Of a stretch of DNA of 64,000 nucleotides, positions 1-7,047 are shown one piece after another. Location: NCBI RefSeq assembly GCF_017742245.1, contig NZ_JAGHKO010000003.1, positions 1 through 64,000 on the forward strand, written 5' to 3'. How positions within the stretch are numbered: the stretch's first letter is position 1; every line of letters starts with the position of its first letter. A program made the position numbers and the translations under genes. Origin of the DNA: Niastella soli (GTDB lineage Bacteria; Bacteroidota; Bacteroidia; Chitinophagales; Chitinophagaceae). Below the pieces are notes generated by a model that worked only from the letters and a program-made list of their open reading frames with translations, ran no database searches and had not been told where the DNA came from.

Positions 1-30
1 GCCTCTTGACTAGTGTCAGGAGGCTTTTTG
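1..30. terminator. Intrinsic terminator of a gene left of the window
   Basis: The window opens with an inverted repeat (GCCTC-TTGAC ... GTCAG-GAGGC) followed by a T-run. This is the form of a rho-independent terminator reading to the right. The gene it would serve lies outside the window. Confidence 0.6.
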
Positions 31-103
31 CATTTTAGACCTGCTGTGTTCTGAATGTACCACCTCTCCAATTAAGCTGCAGCATCTTACTGATTGGCAA
101 GAC

Positions 104-138
104 GTGAAACGTGAAAGGTGAAACATGAAACGGCAAAC
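104..138. repeat. Degenerate heptamer run (GTGAAAC-like)
   Basis: Five consecutive 7-base units read GTGAAAC, GTGAAAG, GTGAAAC, ATGAAAC, GGCAAAC. The units share a frame of seven but are not identical. They lead directly into the duplicated hairpin element at 140. Confidence 0.7.
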
Positions 139-139
139 C

Positions 140-257
140 GGACCTTCGCTGCGCTCAGGTCCGTCAATCGGCAATCGTGAATCGGCAATCGGCAATGGGG
201 ACCTTCGCTGCGCTCAGGTCCGTCAATCGGCAATCGTGAATCGGCAATCGGCAATGG
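140..257. repeat. Exact 59-bp tandem duplication carrying a hairpin and CGGCAAT heptamers
   Basis: Bases 140-198 and 199-257 are the same 59-bp unit twice. Each unit starts with a hairpin, stem GGACC/GGTCC with loop TTCGCTGCGCTCA, and continues with AATCGGC-type 7-base words. The hairpin recurs almost unchanged in reverse orientation at 56771-56792, so it is a dispersed element. Open frames through this area arise from the repeats and are not genes. Confidence 0.85.
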
Positions 258-261
258 AAAT

Positions 262-475
262 ACGGGATTTCGGCTGCGCCTCATGCCCCGAACAAGGATT
301 ACGAAATTCGGCTTACGCCTCACATTTCCGAACCCGGATTGATTATACCTCCTTTCAGCTCTACTCAGCATTCGGCTGGCGCCTCATGGCTGAAACCAGG
401 AACCCGATTATACTTCCTTCATCCCTCAACATCAACCAGGGCCATTCGGTTCGCGCCCCATTCGCTGATCTCTTG
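262..475. repeat. Four hairpin elements with constant loop and different stems
   Basis: Four copies of a loop close to TTCGGCTNGCGCCTCA occur at 269, 307, 371 and 445. The flanks differ but still pair: CGAAA with TTTCCG around copy 2 and TCAGCA with TGGCTGA around copy 3, each with one bulge; copy 1 pairs more weakly and copy 4 hardly at all. Copies 1-3 share a downstream flank of the type GAACC.GGATT/GATTATAC.TCC. The stems change while complementarity persists, which points to selection for a folded DNA or RNA form. No coding function is visible. Confidence 0.6.
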
Positions 476-613
476 ATACTTTAGCCCGTCATCTTCTTGA
501 TCTCTCCCCAAACCCAGTAACATAAAAACCCAATAACTTAAACTTAGGATGCTATACGACACATCGCATATTAACCCTCGTCTAGCGAAGAGCGATTAAA
601 GAACAAAGTACGT

Positions 614-641
614 GAACTATGAACTTTGAATTGTGAACGGT
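614..641. repeat. Degenerate heptamer run before the frameshifted gene
   Basis: Four 7-base units read GAACTAT, GAACTTT, GAATTGT, GAACGGT. The run lies in the spacer directly upstream of the gene at 661 and overlaps the start of its -7-like box. Confidence 0.55.
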
Positions 642-648
642 ACTTTTG
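641..648 (+). promoter_or_regulatory. Candidate -7 box TACTTTTG
   Basis: This matches the Bacteroidota -7 consensus TAnnTTTG and lies 13 bases before the ATG at 661. No TTTG is found at the expected 19-21 base spacing upstream, so it is only half of a promoter. Confidence 0.4.
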
Positions 649-660
649 ACCTGCAACCCT

Positions 661-1151
661 ATGAAAAAAGTACTCTTCCTTCTGATTTCATTGTTAGTTA
701 TTAGTACAATACAAGGCCAATCTGTAAATTTTGGCGATTCTTCTACCAGAGCATCCTGTGACAACTTTGGTCTTTCCCTTTTAGCAGGTTATAACCAGGG
801 ATATTATGTTTTGCTGAATTAGGGGTGGCTTATAATGCGTTTTCCTTTTGTGAATATCCTGTGTCATTTGCTTTGTTTGCTTCTACTGAAGTAAAATTAT
901 CTGACCATAAAACAATAGGTCCAAAAATTGGCTTTTGGGGGTCTATACTAGGGGTTGCATTTGGACTAAACATTGTTGATTACACCAATTTTGAGAATAG
1001 CTCCTTTGTATTAAGACCTGAGATTGGACTGGGAACCGGACCGGCTAAAGTGGTATATGGCTACAACGCTCGATTAACTAATTCATTAGATAGTATTAAC
1101 AGACACCAGCTGGGGGTAGCCTGGTGTTTTAGAATAGTTCGGTTTAAATAA
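661..1151 (+). pseudogene. Secreted small protein interrupted by a one-base frameshift
   Basis: An ATG at 661 opens a frame with a clear signal peptide (MKKVLFLLISLLVISTIQGQ), but it stops at TAG 820-822. The coding pattern continues without a break in another frame to 1151: the two parts join as ...GYNQGYYVL / AELGVAYNAF... if one G is restored near 812-813. The reconstructed product is about 164 residues, with alternating hydrophobic and aromatic strands (GPKIGFWGSILGVAFGLNI, then a C-terminal HQLGVAWCFRI). This suggests a small outer-membrane or periplasmic beta protein; I do not recognise the family. The break may be a real inactivating deletion or a sequencing error. No neighbour indicates a function. 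Confidence 0.65.
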
Positions 1152-1224
1152 AAAGTTCAACAATGGCCTACTTTTTTGCCAACTGAGTTTAATTAAACGC
1201 AAATCTTCCGCATACGATTTTACT

Positions 1225-1232
1225 TACATTTG
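1225..1232 (+). promoter_or_regulatory. -7 box TACATTTG just before the ApbE start
   Basis: This is a perfect TAnnTTTG match ending four bases before the ATG at 1237. The transcript would begin at or within a few bases of the start codon. No good -33 TTTG is seen at the usual spacing. Confidence 0.5.
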
Positions 1233-1236
1233 TCGT

Positions 1237-2238
1237 ATGCGTTACTTATGCGTATTGTTAATTATCTGTACCGCTTTTATTCAGCTACCATCCTGGCGAA
1301 AGATACAGATCAACGGAAAGGCCCAGGGCACTACTTACCATATAACCTGGTATGCGCAAGACAGCACCTTCGGCCAACCCCAGATCGATAGCATCCTGGC
1401 CAGGATAGATACCTCCCTTTCTATTTACAATCCTCTTTCTCTTATCTCCCGGTTCAACGACTCGGCTACCTCGGTAAACATGGATGTGCATATGCTCAAC
1501 GTGATCAGAAAGTCGATAGATACCTACCAGCAAACCGGAGGAATATTTGATATCACGGTGCAACCCCTTGTTCAGGCCTGGGGCTTTGGCCCAAAGAAAG
1601 TGAGCGGACTGCCAGATTCTACCACAATCAGGTCGCTTAAAAAATGCATAGGCAGCAATAACCTCTCAATGAAAGGAAATGTTTTATATAAATCAAAACC
1701 CTGCATAAAGATCGATGTGAATGGTATTGCCCAGGGCTATAGTGTTGACGTAGTGGCCAACTACCTGGAGACGCATGGTATTGGAAATTACCTGGTTGAA
1801 ATAGGTGGGGAGATCAGGGTAAAAGGGCATAAACAACCCGGTGGTGAGAAGATGAAAATAGGCATTGAAGCACCGGGTGAAAACGATTATGAATTGTCGA
1901 TGATCAGTAAGATCGTTTCGGTAGACAGCGGTGCCATCACAACCTCGGGCAGCTACCGGAAATTTTATGAAAGCGATGGCAAAAAGATCACGCACCTGAT
2001 AGACCCGCGTACCGGCTATCCGGAGCAGAACGAATTGATCAGTGTGACCGTATTTGCCCGGGACGCTATTACCGCTGATGCCTACGACAATGCACTGATG
2101 GTAATGGGGTTAAAAAAAGCATTGCAGTTTGTTGAAAAACGAAAAGATATGGCTGCCCATTTTATTTACCGTACCAGTAAGGGTGCCATTGCCGATACGG
2201 CATCCAGCCGGTTTTATAAATTGTTGCAACTACAATAA
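1237..2238 (+). CDS. apbE: FAD:protein FMN transferase (ApbE family)
   Basis: Probable flavinyltransferase that attaches FMN from FAD to threonine residues of exported redox proteins, acting on the periplasmic side. The 333-residue length suits ApbE. Family features in order: a hydrophobic N-terminal segment (1-18) as signal or anchor, the opening KAQGTTYHITWY (28-39), KIDVNGIAQGYSVD (158-171), GGEIRVKG (190-197), the TSGSYRKF flavin loop (236-243) and THLIDPRTGYP (252-262). DAITADAYDNAL (276-287) carries the acidic metal ligands. The start is set by the signal sequence and by the -7 box immediately upstream. It is monocistronic, and no flavinylated partner such as an RNF/NQR subunit is adjacent, so the substrate is unknown. 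The family call is secure; the physiological target is not. Confidence 0.93.
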   Translation: MRYLCVLLIICTAFIQLPSWRKIQINGKAQGTTYHITWYAQDSTFGQPQIDSILARIDTSLSIYNPLSLISRFNDSATSVNMDVHMLNVIRKSIDTYQQTGGIFDITVQPLVQAWGFGPKKVSGLPDSTTIRSLKKCIGSNNLSMKGNVLYKSKPCIKIDVNGIAQGYSVDVVANYLETHGIGNYLVEIGGEIRVKGHKQPGGEKMKIGIEAPGENDYELSMISKIVSVDSGAITTSGSYRKFYESDGKKITHLIDPRTGYPEQNELISVTVFARDAITADAYDNALMVMGLKKALQFVEKRKDMAAHFIYRTSKGAIADTASSRFYKLLQLQ

Positions 2239-2350
2239 TTATATTAAATTGTTGGGGTGATGCCACCGAAAAATGGAATTTTACAACTTATAATAGAAGG
2301 GGATTGATTCCATTTAATCGTCTAAATAAAAAAACTTTTGCATTTGCCTT

Positions 2351-3553
2351 ATGAGCAGACGTCATTTCATTAAACAATCTGGACTACTGGCCGGTGGTCT
2401 GTTGTTATCCAACCAATGGGTGCAGGCTTTTGCCGGCACTGCTGAAAAACTAAACATCGGTATCATCGGGTGCGGCGACCGGGGAACGGGCATAATGAAT
2501 ATGCTCAATGAACTTCCCGACCGTTTTGCGGTGACCGCCATTTGTGATGTGCTCGACTTCAGAATTGAGAACGCCAAAAAAGCAAGTACTTCCGCGAACC
2601 TTAAAGCATATAAAGATTATCGCCAGCTGCTCGATGATAAGTCGATACATGCAGTGGTGATTGCCGTTACATTAAGTGAGCACTATCATATAGCCAAGGA
2701 TGCACTGGCTGCAGGTAAACACATTTACCTGGAGAAAGCAATGGCTTATTCCATTGATCAGGTACTTGACCTGGTTAAAGTTGCAAAAGCGCATCCCAAT
2801 CAAACCGTACAAATAGGACATCAATACCGGTCAACACCTTTATACTTTAAAGTAAAGGAGATGATCGATAAAGGATACCTGGGTAAAGTTACGCAGATAG
2901 ATAGCCGCTGGGACCGTAACTGGAACTGGCGCCGGCCGGTACCTGCTGGTTATACTGACAAACAGGTGAACTGGCGGATGTATAGAGAATTCTCTGGTGG
3001 TTTGCCTGCTGAATTGCTTTCGCACCAGATGGATTTCGTTAACTGGGCTTTTAACACCCATCCCGATGAAATACTGGGAACTGGCGGCATCGACTTTTAT
3101 AAGGACGGTAGGGAAACCTGCGATAATGTACAGGTGATGTTGCGGTATGCCAAAGATGGGATGATTGGCAATTTTGGCGCTACCTGTGGCAATGCGCATG
3201 ATGGATACATTTTCAAAATAAAAGGTACTAAAGGCGCTGTGCATTTGTTGATGCACGAAGGCGTGTACTATCCAGAACCTACTACCAAAAAGGATTTGCA
3301 AACAGTGGATGGCGTTACCGGCGCTACCAAAATTGAATGGAACAAGGATGGTGGTATTCCCATTATAAAAGAAACATTAAAAGACGGTACCTATTATGCG
3401 TTGGTGGAGTTTCATGAGTCCATTACCAATAAAAAGTTGCCATCTTCCAACATTGTTACCGGTGCTACAACCGCTATTTGTGTAGCCCTGGCCAACAGTG
3501 CTATATTTAATCACACCATAGAAAAGTGGAAACCTGCATATAATTTATCGTAA
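2351..3553 (+). CDS. Tat-exported Gfo/Idh/MocA family oxidoreductase
   Basis: NAD(P)-dependent sugar oxidoreductase of 400 residues. The N-terminus SRRHFIKQSGLLAGG (2-16) is a twin-arginine signal, so the folded, cofactor-loaded protein is exported. A Rossmann fold starts at IGIIGCGDRGTG (36-47). The lysine of the family's EKP motif is present as EKA (128-130). A conserved His lies in ELLSHQMDFVNW, in the C-terminal alpha/beta domain. The DUF1080 protein starts 17 bases downstream, so the two are probably co-transcribed. Exported Gfo/Idh enzymes next to DUF1080 proteins are known to oxidise glycosides at C3 before 3-keto cleavage; applying that here is inference. The substrate cannot be read from the sequence. 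Confidence 0.9.
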   Translation: MSRRHFIKQSGLLAGGLLLSNQWVQAFAGTAEKLNIGIIGCGDRGTGIMNMLNELPDRFAVTAICDVLDFRIENAKKASTSANLKAYKDYRQLLDDKSIHAVVIAVTLSEHYHIAKDALAAGKHIYLEKAMAYSIDQVLDLVKVAKAHPNQTVQIGHQYRSTPLYFKVKEMIDKGYLGKVTQIDSRWDRNWNWRRPVPAGYTDKQVNWRMYREFSGGLPAELLSHQMDFVNWAFNTHPDEILGTGGIDFYKDGRETCDNVQVMLRYAKDGMIGNFGATCGNAHDGYIFKIKGTKGAVHLLMHEGVYYPEPTTKKDLQTVDGVTGATKIEWNKDGGIPIIKETLKDGTYYALVEFHESITNKKLPSSNIVTGATTAICVALANSAIFNHTIEKWKPAYNLS

Positions 3554-3569
3554 TTATTTTAACTGACAT

Positions 3570-4946
3570 ATGAAAAAACTTAGCTGTGTACTTTTGGCGA
3601 TTGCTTCTACGGCTGTAGCTACGGCACAATCGGGCGGTGGCTGGACTAACTTATTTGACGGAAAATCACTCAATGGCTGGAACAAGATCACCGGTTCGGC
3701 CGAGTATAAAATTGAAGATGGTGAAATCGTAGGAATTACAGTGCCTAACTCACCTAATACATTCCTGGTTACAGATAAAGAATATGGCGATTTTGTGCTG
3801 GAGCTGGAAGTAAAAGTAGATGATACTACCTCCAACTCAGGTATTCAATTCAGAAGTCACTACAATCCCGAGATGAGCAATGGCCGGGGTGGTAAAGGCC
3901 GCGTATATGGTTATCAGTTTGAACTGGACCCTTCTTCCCGCGCCTGGACTGGCGGGGTGTATGATGAAGCCCGCCGTGACTGGCTCTACCCTTTATCGTT
4001 GAACCCGGCCGCACAAAGCGCTTTCAAACCCGGACAATACAATAAAGTAAGAGTGGAGTGCATCGGTAATAACATCAGGACCTGGGTAAACGATAAAGCC
4101 TGTGCTTATGTAGTTGATACAGTTGATAAAAAAGGATTTATCGCCTTACAAGTGCATGCTATTCCCAAGCCCGAACTGGCAGGGGAGAAGATCCACTGGC
4201 GGAATATTCGTATAAAAACTACCGGTTTGTCGCCATTACCTTTCCCCAAAGGGGTTTATGTGGCAGATTATATTCCCAATACACTGACTCCCTACGAAAA
4301 AAATGAAGGCTGGAAATTGTTGTTTGACGGTAAAACCACCAACGGCTGGAAAGGCGCCTACAAACCCGGCTTCCCTGAAAAAGGTTGGGAGGTAAAAGAC
4401 GGAACGTTGACCGTGCTGTCATCGAACGGTGCTGAATCGACCAACGGTGGCGATATTGTAACCAAAGATGAGTACAAAGCCTTTGACCTGTCGTTCGATT
4501 TTAAATTAACTCCTGGCGCCAACAGCGGCGTGAAATACTTTGTGACCCTTTCTGAAAATAATAAGGGATCGGCTATTGGCCTGGAATACCAGGTGCTGGA
4601 TGATACCCTGCACCCCGATGCCAAACTGGGTCGCGATGGCAATCGTACCCTGGCTTCCTTATATGACCTTATAAAAGCCGATAAACAAAAACGGTTCATT
4701 CACCAACCAGGACAGTGGAACTCAGGCCGCGTAGTGGTATACCCCAACAATCATGTGGTGCATTATCTGAATGGGGTAAAAGTGCTGGAGTATGACCGGG
4801 GTTCAGCCCATTTCCGCGAACTGGTGGCTTTAAGTAAATACAAAGTATGGAAAGACTTTGGTGAGGCGCCCAAAGGACATATTTTGTTGCAGGACCATGG
4901 AAATGAGGTGAGCTTCAGAAGTATTAAATTAAAGGAATTAAAATAG
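3570..4946 (+). CDS. Secreted protein with two DUF1080 (3-keto-disaccharide hydrolase) domains
   Basis: Secreted protein of 458 residues with signal peptide MKKLSCVLLAIASTAVATAQ. It contains two concanavalin-like DUF1080 domains, at about 24-215 (GGWTNLFDGKSLNGW) and 245-458 (EGWKLLFDGKTTNGW). Each has the family's paired strands (SGIQFRSHY in the first, SGVKYFVTL in the second) and a long C-terminal strand. DUF1080 members include enzymes cleaving 3-keto-glycosides; with the oxidoreductase just upstream, a two-step oxidise-then-cleave module in the periplasm is a reasonable inference. The doubled domain is notable, since many homologues have one; one copy may bind and the other catalyse. A strong terminator follows at 4973. 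Confidence 0.9.
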   Translation: MKKLSCVLLAIASTAVATAQSGGGWTNLFDGKSLNGWNKITGSAEYKIEDGEIVGITVPNSPNTFLVTDKEYGDFVLELEVKVDDTTSNSGIQFRSHYNPEMSNGRGGKGRVYGYQFELDPSSRAWTGGVYDEARRDWLYPLSLNPAAQSAFKPGQYNKVRVECIGNNIRTWVNDKACAYVVDTVDKKGFIALQVHAIPKPELAGEKIHWRNIRIKTTGLSPLPFPKGVYVADYIPNTLTPYEKNEGWKLLFDGKTTNGWKGAYKPGFPEKGWEVKDGTLTVLSSNGAESTNGGDIVTKDEYKAFDLSFDFKLTPGANSGVKYFVTLSENNKGSAIGLEYQVLDDTLHPDAKLGRDGNRTLASLYDLIKADKQKRFIHQPGQWNSGRVVVYPNNHVVHYLNGVKVLEYDRGSAHFRELVALSKYKVWKDFGEAPKGHILLQDHGNEVSFRSIKLKELK

Positions 4947-4972
4947 CCTGTAACGTTTGAGAGATATTCAGG

Positions 4973-5007
4973 AACCCTTCCCGGACCGGGAGGGGTTTTC
5001 TTTTTGG
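4973..5007 (+). terminator. Terminator after the DUF1080 gene
   Basis: Arms AACCCTTCCCGG and CCGGGAGGGGTT pair with a single mismatch and are followed by TTTCTTTTT. This closes the oxidoreductase-DUF1080 unit. Confidence 0.8.
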
Positions 5008-5038
5008 GCCAAACGGCAGAATTGCCGGAAAAAAGAAA

Positions 5039-5060
5039 GGTCGCCTTTTTACAGGCGACC
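5039..5060. other. Second hairpin (GGTCGCC/GGCGACC)
   Basis: A perfect 7-bp stem with an 8-base loop lies 32 bases past the terminator. It has no T-run on its right. It may back up termination or serve the unrelated convergent side. Confidence 0.4.
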
Positions 5061-5385
5061 CTACACTAATCAAATACCATTAACCATTAAACCTTATCCT
5101 ACTGCAAAGTTGCATATTAAATCGCACATAAAAAATAGATTGCCATAAAGATTTTGCACTAATAAATAATTACTCCTAGACAAAACCTAAATAATAGGAT
5201 TATTACCATTACGTAAAGATTGGCTATGGGGAAAAGACTGCTGCACACGTTTGTATAGGCTGCTAAAGGAGTGCTAAACAAACAAGTGTTAGATTAGAAT
5301 ATAGCATGCCCGTCCTGTAACAAGGAGCCAGAGACTGAGAACCCGATGGGAAGTAATAATTGTCTGTTTTACAACCCGGTCTGTA

Positions 5386-6009
5386 TTACATGGGATTGCG
5401 TTCGTTGTATTTCCTTAAGAAGGCGAGTTTGTCGCGCTCCTGGTTATATTCTCCCAACTGGTTATATTCTGCTGACAATTCTGCATCATTACTGATCAGC
5501 TTTTTAACAGCACTGGCTTTTAAGGTGGTTATTTTACCGGTATTCATATCCAGGATATAGGATACTTCTCCTTTTTCTTTTGTTTTATAGCGGAACGGTG
5601 TCGGGGCATTATGTGTTATTGTAGTACCAACGGGGGTACTAACCACCGTGGTAGAAGATGACGTTGACCATTTTGTTTCTGACTCCTGGAAAAATTTGAA
5701 TACACTGATCTTACCGATGGCCATGAACCTGGCGTAGTGCTTATTATATTTTATATATACGTTTTCATTGTCTGAAAATCCCCAAAGTGACTCTTTATAT
5801 TCCTTCATGTTACCTGCAGAATCCTGGTAGCTCAGCAAGTATTTATCTTCACCTGTTTGTTCCAGGAACAGATTGATGGGGTGGATGGATGGTGTGTTGC
5901 TTTTGAATTCTTCAAAACTCTTGAATACAGCATTTCTTACAATGGGATCAGTTTGTGCAAATGAAGTGAAGCAGAATGCCACAAGCAGCAGGGTGATAAC
6001 CAGTTTCAT
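5386..6009 (-). CDS. Secreted hypothetical protein
   Basis: Product of 207 residues with a clean signal peptide (MKLVITLLLVAFCFTSFAQ) and a mature part beginning TDPIVRNAVFKSFEEF. The body reads as a soluble beta-rich domain (DKYLLSYQDSAGNMKEYKESLWGF) with a central hydrophobic, Gly- and Thr-rich segment (VVSTPVGTTITHNAPTP) and a charged helical C-terminus (LSAEYNQLGEYNQERDKLAFLRKYNERNP). I do not recognise a named family, although such proteins are common in Chitinophagaceae. It stands alone, between a gene-free stretch and the terminator of the stress-protein gene. Periplasmic or extracellular location is the only functional statement the sequence supports. Confidence 0.75.
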   Translation of the reverse strand: MKLVITLLLVAFCFTSFAQTDPIVRNAVFKSFEEFKSNTPSIHPINLFLEQTGEDKYLLSYQDSAGNMKEYKESLWGFSDNENVYIKYNKHYARFMAIGKISVFKFFQESETKWSTSSSTTVVSTPVGTTITHNAPTPFRYKTKEKGEVSYILDMNTGKITTLKASAVKKLISNDAELSAEYNQLGEYNQERDKLAFLRKYNERNPM

Positions 6010-6054
6010 GGGAAGGGGTTTGTGAAGTAAATGTAATTGAATTTGCCCAATAGC

Positions 6055-6087
6055 AAAAAAGTCTCCCGATTCAACGGAAGACTTTTA
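6055..6087 (-). terminator. Terminator of the universal stress protein gene
   Basis: Arms AGTCTCCCG and CGGAAGACT pair with one G-T wobble. A-runs or T-runs flank both sides, so it could act in both directions. Confidence 0.75.
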
Positions 6088-6110
6088 TATCTAAAAAAAC
6101 AAAACGAATA

Positions 6111-6980
6111 CTAGGATTGAGATTGAGGTGCCTGTTCGTTGTTCTTGTCAACGGTGATCACCGGTATTTTTGACCCATACGATAACAATTTACGGGTGAT
6201 GCGGTTCCACCAGCCAGGCATATGAAATTCCTTCAATGGATTGGCCATGATGAGATCGGCATTAATGCGCTTTGAAAAATCGAGCGTGCTTTTGGCCAGG
6301 TTTTTTCCTTCCAGTAAAAAGCACTGCACCGGAATAGTGCTGAGGCTTTGTATAACCTGCAGGGTTTTGTTCACTACCTGTTCTGCAGTATTGCCATCTT
6401 TACGCAAACTAACGAGGTATACCGTGCTTTGGAACGTACGGGCCAGCAAGGTAGCGAACTTGATCCGTCGCACCGGTACCTCATCGGTCAATGGTAGCAC
6501 GATCTTCTTGAAGTGACTTACCAGTCCGCTTGAACGAATGGCCAGCGCCGGCACATTGGTTTTGCGGGCCAATTGGCTAATGGAAACGGAAGATAGTATG
6601 CGATGAATGAGATTGAATTTTGATAAACCTACCACTACAAGGTCCATATCGTACTGCTCAATGTATTTTACCAGCTGTTGACTGGGGCGGCCCTGTAATA
6701 AGCTGATCTCTATTTTACCTTCTCCACACAAATGATGTTGATAGGTCTCTTTCAGTAATTCCAGTTTTTTACGGGCATTTTTAAGGTCGGCAGTAATGTC
6801 GTAGGGCAGCAACATGCTGGCGTCAACGGGGATCAACGGCAACAGGTTCTTCGACACCACGTGTACCAGGTGAATATTGCACTGGAAGGTGTTCGCCAGT
6901 TCAATAGCCTTGGAAATGGCCCATTTGCTGCGGCCGGTAAAATCAACCGGCACCAGTATGTTATATAATTTTCCTGGCAT
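6111..6980 (-). CDS. Tandem-domain universal stress protein (UspA family)
   Basis: Cytoplasmic protein of 289 residues with two Usp alpha/beta domains, about 1-150 and 158-280. The first opens NILVPVDFTGRSKWAISKAIELA and ends VVVGLSKFNLIHRILSSVSISQLARKTNVPALAI. The second opens KKIVLPLTDEVPVRRIKFA and ends LIMANPLKE...SYGSKIPVITV. The nucleotide-binding glycine motif of ATP-binding Usps is only partly kept (VVGLSKFN), so ATP binding is uncertain. It follows the glycosyltransferase-phosphatase gene on the same strand with a 67-base gap, so the two probably share a transcript. That supports a common stress role. Family assignment is firm; the trigger and partner are unknown. Confidence 0.9.
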   Translation of the reverse strand: MPGKLYNILVPVDFTGRSKWAISKAIELANTFQCNIHLVHVVSKNLLPLIPVDASMLLPYDITADLKNARKKLELLKETYQHHLCGEGKIEISLLQGRPSQQLVKYIEQYDMDLVVVGLSKFNLIHRILSSVSISQLARKTNVPALAIRSSGLVSHFKKIVLPLTDEVPVRRIKFATLLARTFQSTVYLVSLRKDGNTAEQVVNKTLQVIQSLSTIPVQCFLLEGKNLAKSTLDFSKRINADLIMANPLKEFHMPGWWNRITRKLLSYGSKIPVITVDKNNEQAPQSQS

Positions 6981-7047
6981 AGACGTTCTTTTTTAGGTTT
7001 ACTGATTAGAAATGTGGTTACTATAGCTGTGGCTCAGGGCTCTTGTA

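Noticed and set aside
87..484. Two open frames in the first 500 bases
   Set aside because: They lie in duplicated hairpin and heptamer DNA, show no signal or domain, and are on opposite strands of the same repeat.
4957..5148. 63-residue frame after the DUF1080 gene
   Set aside because: Covers the terminator and a second hairpin; no coding features.
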